64,000 nt of DNA from Burkholderia gladioli (lineage in GTDB: Bacteria > Pseudomonadota > Gammaproteobacteria > Burkholderiales > Burkholderiaceae): positions 3,596,001 to 3,660,000 of the forward strand of contig NZ_CP009322.1 in assembly GCF_000959725.1 (NCBI RefSeq). The letters run 5' to 3'. Below are positions 8,949 to 16,792 of the stretch, piece after piece. The position numbers were made by a program, and so were the translations under genes. Below the pieces are notes generated by a model that saw only the letters and a list, made by a program, of their open reading frames with translations, was not told the origin of the DNA and searched no databases. The first letter of the stretch is position 1. Every line of letters begins with the position of its first letter.

Positions 8949-9993
8949 TCTTATTGAAACCCTCCTCTCTATGTCTTCGATTTTGACGCGCGAGCTTGCC
9001 GATCAATTCGCCGGCCTGGCACTGGGCCATGTCACGCGCGAATACCCTTGCAGTCCTGGCCATGTGATGTCCGGGCCGCAGGACATCGGCGCGCCGCGGC
9101 AGCTTCATCCGGTGTTCTTCGGCAGCTTCGACTGGCATTCGTGCGTGCATGGCTATTGGCTGCTTGCCAGCCTGCTGCGCCGGTTTCCCGACCTCGAGGC
9201 CGCGGCCGGGATTCGTGCCTTGTTCGACGCTTCGTTGACGCCGGAGAAGGTCGAGCGGGAGTGCGAGTATTTCGGGAACCCGCTGAGCGGGAATTTCGAA
9301 AGGCCGTATGGCTGGGCATGGTTGCTCAAGCTCTTCGCCGAGCTGCACGCTCACCACGAGCTGCGCTGGGCCCAGGCGCTATTGCCGCTGGCGACGATGA
9401 TACGGGAGCGATTCCAGCGATTTCTTCCCAAGGCGATCTATCCGATTCGGGCCGGGACGCATCACAACACGGCGTTCGCCGTGCGCCTCGCGCTCGATTA
9501 CGCGGATGCCGTCGGCGACCTCGTCTTCAGGACGCAACTGGCCGAGGCGGCGACGCGGTGGTATGCCGATGACGAGGATTGTCCGGCCTGGGGAGAGCCG
9601 AGCCTCGACGAATTCCTTTCCCCGTGCCTGATGGAGGCTGAATGCATGCGGCGCGCCCTGGGCGCTCGCGAGTTCGCCGTCTGGTTCGACAAGTTCCTGC
9701 CGCGCCTGGCCGCGAGCCAGCCATCGTGCCTGTTCGTTCCCGCCGTCGTGAGCGACCACGCGGATGGCCGCATCACGCATCTCAATGGGCTGAACCTGAG
9801 CCGGGCCTGGTGCTTTCGCTCGCTCGCAAGCTCGCTGCCCCCCGAGGACAGCAGGGCAAGCGCGATGCGAGACGCCGCCGGCCGGCACTGGGCCGTGGCG
9901 TTTCCTCATGTCGGCGGCAACTACATGGCGGAGCACTGGCTCGCGACGTATGCGGCGTTGGCGCTCGACGTCGATGGCGCGGCCGGCGTTTGA
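8932..9993 (+). CDS. DUF2891 family protein
   Basis: 353 residues that match the DUF2891 pattern: REYPCSPGHVM near the start, HPVFFGSFDWHSCVHGYWLL, then FGNPLSGNFERPYGWAWLL, AGTHHNTAFAVRLALDYA, and a late HVGGNYMAEHWLATYAALAL. The fold is expected to be an all-helical toroid, and the repeated His and Trp residues suggest an enzyme, but no activity is established as far as I know. The ATG at 8932 has GGAG four bases upstream at 8924-8927; an ATG at 8971 is an alternative without a site. It closes the TonB/TldD locus, and there is no evidence of a further gene before 10238. Confidence 0.8.
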   Translation: MAGLPDLIETLLSMSSILTRELADQFAGLALGHVTREYPCSPGHVMSGPQDIGAPRQLHPVFFGSFDWHSCVHGYWLLASLLRRFPDLEAAAGIRALFDASLTPEKVERECEYFGNPLSGNFERPYGWAWLLKLFAELHAHHELRWAQALLPLATMIRERFQRFLPKAIYPIRAGTHHNTAFAVRLALDYADAVGDLVFRTQLAEAATRWYADDEDCPAWGEPSLDEFLSPCLMEAECMRRALGAREFAVWFDKFLPRLAASQPSCLFVPAVVSDHADGRITHLNGLNLSRAWCFRSLASSLPPEDSRASAMRDAAGRHWAVAFPHVGGNYMAEHWLATYAALALDVDGAAGV

Positions 9994-10237
9994 CGGCAAG
10001 ATTCCCGCTTCGCCCCTCGTCATGATCACTGCCGGCCGATCAGCCTGCCGGGGTGCCGCCATTCCTCTGCTGATTGACACGAAGACCCGCGGCTCGTCCG
10101 CCTTCGAGCGGCAGGGGACGAAGGCGTTTGCGCGAAGGCAAATTCCGAGGTGATCGGATTGTAAATCCCCCTTCAGCCGGACAGTTACGAGCCGTAAACA
10201 AAAAGTAAGAAATATCTGACGACGCTCGGGAGCCGCA

Positions 10238-11929
10238 ATGAAAAACATGAAAGTATCCAGCCGCCTGATCATCGGATTCGGATTGTTGACGATCCTGTTG
10301 CTGGCCGTCGCGGCGGGCGCGTTCTACGGGCTCGGACAGCTCAACAGCCAGCTCGACAGCATTGCGCGCGTGAACAACACCGAAGCCCGGCTTGCCAACC
10401 AGCTTCGCGCATCGATCCAGGATCGTGCGATCGCGGTGCGGAACCTGGCCTTGGTGACCGACCCGCAGGATATGGCGCGGGAGGCGGATCGCATCACGCA
10501 ACAGGAGCGGATCTATGCGGATGCCTATCAGCAGTTGTCGCGCATGTTTACCGATGAGGCCGGAACGACCGAGCGCGAGAGGACCTTGCTGGCCGCTCTC
10601 AAGCAGGATGAAGCGGCGGCCATGCCGCCCTTCAGGAAATCGGTCCAGCTCGCCCTGAACAATGATGCGGCGGCCGCGGCCCGGGAACTCCTGCAGAATG
10701 CCCGGCCTGCGCAGCGCATATGGCTCGCTCGCGCGGTGGAGCTGGCGAATTTCGAGGATCAACTCAACGAGCAGGCGCAGCGGGAGGCGATCGCGACCTA
10801 CTCGAACGTCCGCGCCTTGATCGCGGTGATCGCCGGCAGCGCGCTGCTCGTTGCGGTCGGCACGACCATCCTCATCGCGCGCAGTATCCTGCGGCAACTG
10901 GGGGGCGAGCCGTCGATGGCGCAGTATGCGGCGGCCCAGATCGCCGACGGCAACCTGATGATCGATCTGCCGGTGACGCGCGGTGATTCATCCAGCTTGA
11001 TGGCATCGCTGGAGACGATGCGCGCCAAGCTTGCCTCGATCGTCCAGGGCATCAAGACATCGGCGGAGTCCATTTCCATCGCCGCCGGGGAAGTGGCGCA
11101 GGGGAACGTCGATCTTTCGCAGCGCACCGAGGAGCAGGCCGCCTCGCTCGAGGAAACGGCCGCGAGCATGGAGGAGCTCACCTCGACGGTCAAACAGAAT
11201 ACGGACAATGCCCGCCAGGGAAGCACCCTGGCCGCCGCGGCTTCGCAGACCGCTTCCTCGGGCGGCGAGGTGGTCAGGCAAGTGGTCGGCACGATGGCGG
11301 ATATCACGTCCAGCTCGCAGAAGGTATCCGAGATCATTTCCGTGATCGAGGGCATCGCGTTTCAGACCAACATCCTGGCGCTCAACGCGGCCGTCGAGGC
11401 GGCGCGGGCAGGCGAGCAGGGTCGCGGCTTCGCGGTGGTCGCCGGCGAGGTACGGACCCTGGCGCAGCGCAGCGCGGTGGCGGCCAAGGAGATCAAGGCG
11501 CTCATCGAGACCTCGGTATCTCATGTGGCGGCGGGTTCGCAGCTGGTGTCGAACGCCGGAGCGACGATGGACGAGATCGTCCGCTCGGTGAAGCGCGTCA
11601 CGGACATCATGGGCGAGATCGCTTCCGCCTCGGCCGAGCAAGGCACGGGGATCGAGCAGGTCAACGTTGCCGTCACGCAGATGGACGAGGTGACCCAGCA
11701 GAATGCCGCGCTGGTCGAGCAGGCCACGGCAGCCGCCCAGTCGATGGCGGACCAGGCGGAAAGCCTGCGGGCCGCCGTATCGATATTCAAGGTCGAATCG
11801 CGGCCTCGGGCGGCTGCCGAGACCACGCCGGTGCGAGCCACGGCGGACAGGGCGGTGCAACGCAGGGAGGCGGCGAAGCCGGCGCGGGCGCCGGTGAAGG
11901 CCGAGGGCGGCGAGTGGGCGACGTTCTGA
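10238..11929 (+). CDS. Methyl-accepting chemotaxis protein
   Basis: 563 residues with the standard chemoreceptor layout. There is a first membrane helix ([21 protein letters not shown]), a periplasmic four-helix-bundle ligand domain (about 35-185) and a second membrane helix ([20 protein letters not shown]). A HAMP linker follows, then a cytoplasmic signalling domain whose hairpin tip reads [28 protein letters not shown]. The C terminus ends in GGEWATF after an Ala/Arg-rich linker, close to the xWxxF pentapeptide that tethers CheR and CheB to high-abundance receptors. The ligand is not predictable. It appears to be a single-gene unit between the TldD locus and the effector patch. Confidence 0.93.
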   Translation: MKNMKVSSRLIIGFGLLTILLLAVAAGAFYGLGQLNSQLDSIARVNNTEARLANQLRASIQDRAIAVRNLALVTDPQDMAREADRITQQERIYADAYQQLSRMFTDEAGTTERERTLLAALKQDEAAAMPPFRKSVQLALNNDAAAAARELLQNARPAQRIWLARAVELANFEDQLNEQAQREAIATYSNVRALIAVIAGSALLVAVGTTILIARSILRQLGGEPSMAQYAAAQIADGNLMIDLPVTRGDSSSLMASLETMRAKLASIVQGIKTSAESISIAAGEVAQGNVDLSQRTEEQAASLEETAASMEELTSTVKQNTDNARQGSTLAAAASQTASSGGEVVRQVVGTMADITSSSQKVSEIISVIEGIAFQTNILALNAAVEAARAGEQGRGFAVVAGEVRTLAQRSAVAAKEIKALIETSVSHVAAGSQLVSNAGATMDEIVRSVKRVTDIMGEIASASAEQGTGIEQVNVAVTQMDEVTQQNAALVEQATAAAQSMADQAESLRAAVSIFKVESRPRAAAETTPVRATADRAVQRREAAKPARAPVKAEGGEWATF

Positions 11930-12273
11930 GTGAGGTGGGGCAAGGGAACACGGTAAAAAAGCCTGCTTTCACGATCACGGCCTTGCTGCCACGTTCGCGC
12001 AACACTCGCCAGCGCCGCACGGGATCATCTTCTCGATCAGCGTAGACGGCACCAGGCTTCCGACGAGTTCGTGCACGCACAACACGAATTGGGAAAGCGC
12101 ATCGATGAGAAGCAGCTGTGGCGTGACGTCGTTGGCGTTTGGACCGGCCAGGGTCGTGACGACGAGAATGCCATTGGCATCTGCGAAACGGTGGTGCCTG
12201 GAACCCGCCCGGGAGGCAAACAAGCTCATCCTGGCGAATTTGAACTGGCCTCTAAGCGTCTCCAATTCAGCTT

Positions 12274-12376
12274 GTGCGTAACGTTGTCGCGGTTGGAAGC
12301 ACCAGAGGCTATACCGATCGAGTGGGAGACGTGTCCTTGATAGCGTATCGTGATCGCAATCCAGGAAGATGTCCTC
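12274..12376 (+). repeat. Upstream copy of duplicated leader
   Basis: Begins GTGCGTAACGTTGTCGCG and ends just before an ATG at 12377. It matches 12814-12915 over its whole length: the first 18 bases are identical, then GAGTGGGxGACGTG, TTGATAGCGT and GATxGCAA blocks occur in the same order and at the same spacing. The frame opened by the ATG at 12377 stops after 19 codons, so this copy now leads into a broken or lost gene. Confidence 0.75.
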
Positions 12377-12813
12377 ATGGCTTTTCACGACGATCTGACG
12401 GAGTGCGGAGCTCAGTTGATTTCGTCGCTTGAGTAACTACATCGAGCTTGAATGATTCGACCGAAACGATGATTTCAATGTCATCTGTCTAGTTCAGACA
12501 TCGCGAAGTTAAACGAAATATTCTGTATGGCGTAAGTTCGATGAACCACGAAATTACGTCGCTCGTCCGCTCGTCCCAGGCTGCCGATAGCGGATTGAGG
12601 GCATCTACCTCGGAACACAGCCAATGATCGATTGCGACAGGCGGAGAGATGGATGAACGCGTCCTGAGGAAATGTAGTTGTCGGTGATATGGGTGGTGAT
12701 CGGTTGTGCGGGGTGGTTTGCCCGGGTAGCCGAGGCACACCGCGCAGTCCGCGGCGTCATGGCGCTGCGAGTTGGAGCAGCCCAAAGTTATCCAAGCCAG
12801 CGCAGCGCGTTTT

Positions 12814-12915
12814 GTGCGTAACGTTGTCGCGTTTGGGGGTTTGACGGGGAGTTTCGGTTGAGTGGGCGACGTGCCATTGATAGCGTCTCGGGATTGCAAC
12901 CGAGGGGGGCTTTTC
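12814..12915 (+). repeat. Downstream copy of duplicated leader, upstream of Tlde1-type gene
   Basis: The second copy of the leader at 12274-12376. It ends at the ATG of the DUF2778 gene (12916) and contains that gene's ribosome site (CGAGGGGGGC). Because both copies end at an ATG, they probably carry the promoter and translation start of two once-related genes. Confidence 0.75.
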
Positions 12916-13401
12916 ATGGCGGCGATCTGCACTTTCATCTTGAATGGCAAACCGATGTCCGGGCTGACATGTATGGGTTTGAGTACGGTGCCGGCGTTCA
13001 GTGGTATGCCCGGTCATCGCAACATGCCCGGATCGACCGCGAAATCCAGGTTGGGGCCGCTTCCGCCAGGGCGCTACTACATCGTCGATAGGCAATCAGG
13101 TGGGCGGCTGGGTTGGCTTTACGACTTTGCACGTGCAAATTTCTACGGTACCGATCGAAATAAATGGTTCGCGCTTTATCGGGATGACGGTAGAGTCGAT
13201 GACACGACTGTCTTCAACGGTGCTCGTCGCGGTGCGTTTCGCCTCCACCCGAATGGTCGTTTCGGCCGTAGCCAAGGGTGTATAGCAATACAGGATCAGA
13301 ACGACTTCGACCGGATCTCAGCCTATATTCGGGCGCAGGGAGCGACAGTGCCGATTCCTGGCAGCGACACGAAAGCGTACGGTTTCATTGAGGTGAAGTG
13401 A
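12916..13401 (+). CDS. DUF2778 (Tlde1-type) L,D-transpeptidase-like effector, copy 1
   Basis: 161 residues. The C-terminal half has the DUF2778 arrangement: PLPPGRYYIVD, a WFALYRDDG strand, and the catalytic stretch RLHPNGRFGRSQGCIAI with the His, Ser-x-Gly and Cys of an L,D-transpeptidase-type site. Tlde1 of Salmonella, in this family, is a type VI secretion effector that cuts or exchanges peptidoglycan side chains. The ATG at 12916 has a GAGGGGGG site; an upstream in-frame ATG at 12862 falls in the duplicated leader. No signal peptide is seen, in line with delivery by a secretion machine. The next gene overlaps its stop and fits an immunity protein. Delivery route (type VI or another) is not shown by the window. 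Confidence 0.82.
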   Translation: MAAICTFILNGKPMSGLTCMGLSTVPAFSGMPGHRNMPGSTAKSRLGPLPPGRYYIVDRQSGGRLGWLYDFARANFYGTDRNKWFALYRDDGRVDDTTVFNGARRGAFRLHPNGRFGRSQGCIAIQDQNDFDRISAYIRAQGATVPIPGSDTKAYGFIEVK

Positions 13402-13670
13402 TGAAGTTCGGACGATACGCGCTGAACGTGATCGGTGCGGTCGCGATTGGCCTGCTGTTCACGAGATGGTTCATGCAGTTGCCGATCGAGACGCCGATAG
13501 CCTGGTGGATCGAGTCAGCGATGGACATGCTCGGGATGGATGTGATCGCGCACGCGGACGATGTCGAGCCGATCGGTTTCTTTCTCTTCTTGTTCGCGAG
13601 CATTGCCGGGGGCGGTGTCGTGATGTGGGCGATCAATCGGCTTGTTATCCGGCTCGTCAGGCGACAGTGA
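13401..13670 (+). CDS. Small membrane protein, putative immunity to the Tlde1-type effector
   Basis: 89 residues with two predicted membrane helices (ALNVIGAVAIGLLFTRWF and FFLFLFASIAGGGVVMWAI) and a short loop between them. It starts on the A of the effector's TGA (overlap TGATG at 13399-13403), so translation is coupled. I find no named family. The immunity role is inferred from the coupling, the membrane location facing the periplasm where such effectors act, and the general rule that peptidoglycan effectors are followed by a membrane or periplasmic immunity protein. Confidence 0.6.
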   Translation: MKFGRYALNVIGAVAIGLLFTRWFMQLPIETPIAWWIESAMDMLGMDVIAHADDVEPIGFFLFLFASIAGGGVVMWAINRLVIRLVRRQ

Positions 13671-13721
13671 CTGGTGTCGTATTGAGCGTTGCGTGTGAAG
13701 CAATGAATCGCCGATTCTGAA

Positions 13722-14459
13722 TCAGACCTCCTTGAGATCCGCCACAAAGTCGTAGTAATCCTCCCGACAATAAGTATCGGTCAGTTCGATCGCGCGCTGG
13801 TCCGCCGAGTATCCGATTCGCGTGATCACCAACAACGCGGTTTGCGGCGCAACGCCCATCAAGCTGGCGACTTCTTCGTCCGCGTTCACCGCGCGGAAAT
13901 GCTGCGAGGTACAGACCACCGTTTGCCCGCGAGCATCCAGATAGCGATAGAGCGAGTTGTCGATCGCCAACGGGTCCGGGACGATCGCGACGGGCAGCGC
14001 CGACTGCTCCAGTGCCATCACGGCGCCATCCGCGCGCCGCAGTCTGCGCAAGCAAGCGACAGACGCACCGGGCATCAAGCCTAGTCGCATGGATTCATCG
14101 CGATTCGCCACGCGCAGGACTCGATCCAGCCAGACGGATTCCGGCTTGAAACCACGCTGCTCCAGCATTTCGCTCCAGCCGATCACACGAGAAAGCGGGC
14201 CGCTGGCACGCGGCGTGATGAAACTGCCCGAGCCGCGAACGCGCCGGATCAAACCCTGTTCGGCCAGCACCGCGATGGCCTTGCGCGCGGTGATGCGCGA
14301 TACGCCGACGTATTCGGACAAGCTGCGTTCGGACGGCAGTGCTTCCCCCGCGGACCAGTTGCCGGCGTGAATGGCGGCTTCGATTCGCGATGCCAACTGG
14401 AGATAGAGCGGGGTGTCGCTCTGTTCGTCGGGCGTCAACTCCTGCCAGCGTGGGTCCAT
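13722..14459 (-). CDS. GntR-family regulator, HutC/UTRA type
   Basis: 245 residues. The N-terminal winged helix-turn-helix spans about 15-80 (YLQLASRIEAAI, LPSERSLSEYVGVSRITARKAI, RRVRGSGSFI), and a UTRA ligand domain follows to the end (GYSADQRAIELTDTYCREDYYDF). Such proteins repress catabolic genes and let go when a sugar or amino-acid derivative binds; NagR, PhnF and HutC are relatives. No catabolic operon is adjacent, so its target is unknown. It is flanked by the two effector-immunity pairs and may be a resident gene into which they were inserted. It starts with ATGGACCCACGC and faces left. Confidence 0.88.
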   Translation of the reverse strand: MDPRWQELTPDEQSDTPLYLQLASRIEAAIHAGNWSAGEALPSERSLSEYVGVSRITARKAIAVLAEQGLIRRVRGSGSFITPRASGPLSRVIGWSEMLEQRGFKPESVWLDRVLRVANRDESMRLGLMPGASVACLRRLRRADGAVMALEQSALPVAIVPDPLAIDNSLYRYLDARGQTVVCTSQHFRAVNADEEVASLMGVAPQTALLVITRIGYSADQRAIELTDTYCREDYYDFVADLKEV

Positions 14460-14636
14460 GGACTGCTCTTAAGTGCTTGAATTGGTGGCTGATTATATAT
14501 CTGCCCTAATGGGGAGATGGGCAAGGCGCCGATAGCCGAGAACGGGGCGGATGGATGTCGTTCAGCCTGGCTGGGCGAGTCACCGAGCTTCGGCTATTGG
14601 CGCCGAGTGGGGCGGATCGTGAGGTGGGGGAGATCG

Positions 14637-14665
14637 CATCCGGGAGAGGTGAACGCTCCCGGATG
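14637..14665 (-). terminator. Hairpin downstream of the periplasmic immunity gene
   Basis: A perfect 10-base stem (CATCCGGGAG / CTCCCGGATG) with a 9-base loop lies 8 bases past the stop of the leftward gene ending at 14674. There is no T-run on the reverse strand after it, so it may be a weak or factor-assisted terminator. Confidence 0.5.
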
Positions 14666-14673
14666 AATTGCGG

Positions 14674-15009
14674 CTACTGCCCGATGATCTTCCTGGAGAC
14701 GACGTAGACGTCGACACCGCTCATCGAGCACTCTTCAGACGAGGCTTCGCTGGATGTGATGATTTCGATCGTATTACCGGTGCGTTCCCGATACGTGATG
14801 TCGTAAACCTGTCGGTACAAATCCTTGCCGACCTTTTCCGATGCGATCAGTTTGGCCTTGGCCCTGGACTCGTCGAGCTTGGCCGGGTCTGTAATCCCGG
14901 CGTTTTTTAGATGTACCAATCCCATGTTGATCGGCCAACTCTCGCATCTCGGCGGAGCCGCCAAGGCGACAGCCGGAATCCACGCGGCGATGAGAAGAAG
15001 GGTTTTCAT
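14674..15009 (-). CDS. Periplasmic protein, putative immunity to Tlde1-type effector, copy 2
   Basis: 111 residues with a clean signal peptide (MKTLLLIAAWIPAVALA, cleavage after ALA). The mature protein has two Cys (RCES and EECSM) that could form a disulphide. It starts within the stop of the upstream effector gene (ATGA at 15009-15006), so the two are coupled. Periplasmic location fits protection from a peptidoglycan L,D-transpeptidase-type effector, as known for Tldi1 with Tlde1. I see no wider family relation, and it is unrelated to the membrane-type partner of the other pair. The immunity role is inferred. Confidence 0.65.
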   Translation of the reverse strand: MKTLLLIAAWIPAVALAAPPRCESWPINMGLVHLKNAGITDPAKLDESRAKAKLIASEKVGKDLYRQVYDITYRERTGNTIEIITSSEASSEECSMSGVDVYVVSRKIIGQ

Positions 15010-15449
15010 GGGATTACCTGCAAGGTGCGATCTCCACTAGTCCAGATGCGACGACGAATTTGTTGATTCTGGACGATGCAGCCGCTAGATGCCTGGCCAG
15101 GGTTCTGTATGCTGTCGCCGTGGATGAGCATGCCGGTTCTACCCAAGGTATCGGTGCCCACTTGGGGCGTGAGCCGCATGGTGTAGTTACCCGCATGCGG
15201 ATGATGGAAGGGTGCGCCAATCGCGTATGTGCCAACAGGAATGGGGCCAATGCTACGGACATTCTGCATTGCATGGTTGTTTTTACCAGCACCCCTACCG
15301 GAATAACCGACTCCGACCTGCGTACCGTTACGTGAAATCTGGCCGGTGCTCTGACTATATGTCCAAGCATGTTTTCTCTCGAGATTGTTATTTTTGCCGG
15401 ACGATATCACTGGGAGGAGGGGCCGCGACTCTTCTGGCGCCCAAGGCAC
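15006..15449 (-). CDS. DUF2778 (Tlde1-type) L,D-transpeptidase-like effector, copy 2
   Basis: Up to 147 residues. The DUF2778 pattern is strong: WTYSQSTGQISRNG, then GPIPVGTYAIGAPF, YTMRLTP and GMLIHGDSIQNPGQASSGCI with the catalytic His and Ser-Ser-Gly-Cys. The start is a problem. The family usually begins at the WxYxQSTG stretch (here after KHA), but no in-frame ATG with a ribosome site is near it; the only in-frame ATG is at 15449, and the one close by (15370) is out of frame. The 5' end may use a non-ATG start or may have been damaged. It is coupled to a signal-peptide protein that fits an immunity partner. Confidence 0.75.
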   Translation of the reverse strand: MPWAPEESRPLLPVISSGKNNNLERKHAWTYSQSTGQISRNGTQVGVGYSGRGAGKNNHAMQNVRSIGPIPVGTYAIGAPFHHPHAGNYTMRLTPQVGTDTLGRTGMLIHGDSIQNPGQASSGCIVQNQQIRRRIWTSGDRTLQVIP

Positions 15450-15556
15450 TGCGTTACATCAACCATGAGCGCATGGTGGTCGAGGAGACCAGTGACGGCC
15501 TATCAGCTGGACTGGCCAGTACGATGAGCCCGCTGGTCACCACGCCGATCCAACTG

Positions 15557-15606
15557 AAAAGGGGCGCCAAGCCAGGCGGCATATCACCCCCCGGCAACGG
15601 CGCCCC
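15557..15606 (-). terminator. Rho-independent terminator at the end of the leftward hrc operon
   Basis: On the reverse strand an 8-base stem (GGGGCGCC / GGCGCCCC, at 15599-15606 and 15561-15568) with a loop of about 30 bases is followed by TTTT (15560-15557). It lies 19 bases beyond the stop of the last gene of the leftward arm (15625). The long loop lowers confidence. Confidence 0.55.
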
Positions 15607-15624
15607 TCAAGCACTACCACCTAC

Positions 15625-16500
15625 TTACTTCTCCCCATCCCCGCCCGAAGCCTTCTTCCTCGACCGAGCCACAATCCCCGCGCCAACGCTCTGCTGAATC
15701 GCCCCGCCACGTTCGCGCCGAGCCTTCCCGGCCTGATAAGAAGCCCTGAGCATGGCCAACGGCAGGATATGGTGAAACGACTCACTCCCCATCCCTTTCC
15801 CGGCATGCTGAGCCAAGTCCTTCAACGCCGAAATCCCCCCCGCGCCAACCGACCCGATCTTCATCTCGATCTGCAGCAGATTGACGATCAGCGCACTCAA
15901 CCTCGCATTCCAGGGCCCAGCCTCGCTATTTCCCGCCGTCTCGAACAACTGCCGAATCGACTCATGCCAGGCATTGCGCACCGCTTCCGCGCGCTGCATT
16001 TCATGCCCGGTCTCGAACTTCGCCGCAATCGCATCCAGATGGCTGGTGGGCGCCGCCTGCGCCGAAGCCGGCCGCGCGCCGCCGCTCGCTTGAGCATCGG
16101 CGCCAGCCTTGCCACCCATCGCCTCGATCTGCGTATCGTCCTGCTGTTCCTGCTCCCTTCCACGGCCGCCGCCACCGCCGCCACGGCCGCCGTTCAGCGC
16201 ATCCATGTCGTTGTTCTTGACCTCGTCGCCGCCGCCAGCCCCCCGCGCCGCATTCCGCCGCGCCCGATCATTCGCCCGCCGCTTGTTGCGCTGCAAGCTG
16301 GCGAACTTCCTCGAACCCTGGTTGTTGTTCTGCGCCTGGTTGGTATTGGTGAACAAGGTGCCGTTATAGGTGGTCGCCCGCTGCGCCTGCCTGGCTCCTT
16401 CCTTGGCCGACGCATTCTGCTGCGCATCCCCCGCGCGACGCAGCTGATCCGCCGCCGCCGTGGTCTGCGAGCGAATGGTGGGAGTTCGATTCAAAGCCAT
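15625..16500 (-). CDS. Hrp-cluster protein of unknown function, in the HpaA position
   Basis: 291 residues. The first half is low-complexity: Gln/Asn/Arg-rich with a KRRANDRARRNAARG basic patch and a Gly-rich run. The second half is helical (SHLDAIAAKFETGHEMQRAE, then WNARLSALIVNLLQIEMKIG). No membrane helix or signal peptide is present, so it is not SctD. In Xanthomonas the gene after hrcS is hpaA, a 275-residue secreted control protein, and the size and place fit; sequence evidence is too thin for a firm call. It starts 17 bases after the sctS stop and is the last gene of the leftward transcript. Confidence 0.6.
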   Translation of the reverse strand: MALNRTPTIRSQTTAAADQLRRAGDAQQNASAKEGARQAQRATTYNGTLFTNTNQAQNNNQGSRKFASLQRNKRRANDRARRNAARGAGGGDEVKNNDMDALNGGRGGGGGGRGREQEQQDDTQIEAMGGKAGADAQASGGARPASAQAAPTSHLDAIAAKFETGHEMQRAEAVRNAWHESIRQLFETAGNSEAGPWNARLSALIVNLLQIEMKIGSVGAGGISALKDLAQHAGKGMGSESFHHILPLAMLRASYQAGKARRERGGAIQQSVGAGIVARSRKKASGGDGEK

Positions 16501-16516
16501 GAAACACGTCTCCCGA

Positions 16517-16780
16517 TCAAAGCGGCACGGCCGTGCGCATCATCTGGTTGGCGAAATGCAGCACCGCCGCACAACAAACCGGCGCCGCCACGATGATGGT
16601 GATGGTCACCGCGATCAGCTTGATCACCTGCGGCAAGGTCTGGTCCTGCAGCGACGTGATCGCCTGCACGAACGACACCCCCAGCCCGACCACGGCCGCC
16701 ACGATCACCGGCGGCAGCGAAACCGTGAGACACAACAGCATGCCCTGCGTGGTAAACCGGATCAGCGAATCGACATCCAT
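16517..16780 (-). CDS. hrcS: Type III secretion export apparatus protein SctS (HrcS)
   Basis: 87 residues, FliQ/SctS family, with two membrane hairpin helices (MLLCLTVSLPPVIVAAVVGL and LIAVTITIIVAAPVCCAAVL) and the family stretch ITSLQDQTLPQVIKL. SctS joins SctR and SctT in the helical export gate at the inner membrane. It follows sctR by 12 bases, the usual order in Hrp operons. Confidence 0.95.
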   Translation of the reverse strand: MDVDSLIRFTTQGMLLCLTVSLPPVIVAAVVGLGVSFVQAITSLQDQTLPQVIKLIAVTITIIVAAPVCCAAVLHFANQMMRTAVPL

Positions 16781-16792
16781 GTCCGAGACTCC

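Larger units (their letters stand above)
11930..12915. other. 986-base gene-poor stretch with a duplicated leader
   Basis: No convincing protein gene is seen. The composition is more AT-rich and codon-position bias is lost compared with both flanks. The one sizeable frame on the reverse strand (about 11975-12388) runs through the duplicated leader and has no ribosome site, so I do not call it a gene. The notable content is two copies of a roughly 102-base sequence (12274-12376 and 12814-12915), each ending at an ATG. The stretch looks like the debris of an older effector gene or of a recombination event. Confidence 0.6.

Noticed and set aside
10140..10237. Flagellar sigma-28 promoter before the chemoreceptor
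   Set aside because: TAAA and GCCGGACA are present but the gap between them is too short for a normal sigma-28 site.
11975..12388. Reverse-strand frame of 137 codons after the chemoreceptor
   Set aside because: It has no ribosome site or recognised domain, and it overlaps the duplicated leader, which is better explained as regulatory DNA of the forward strand.
11930..12915. Possible insertion sequence or transposase remnant
   Set aside because: No terminal inverted repeats, target duplications or transposase motifs could be seen; only the leader duplication is supported.
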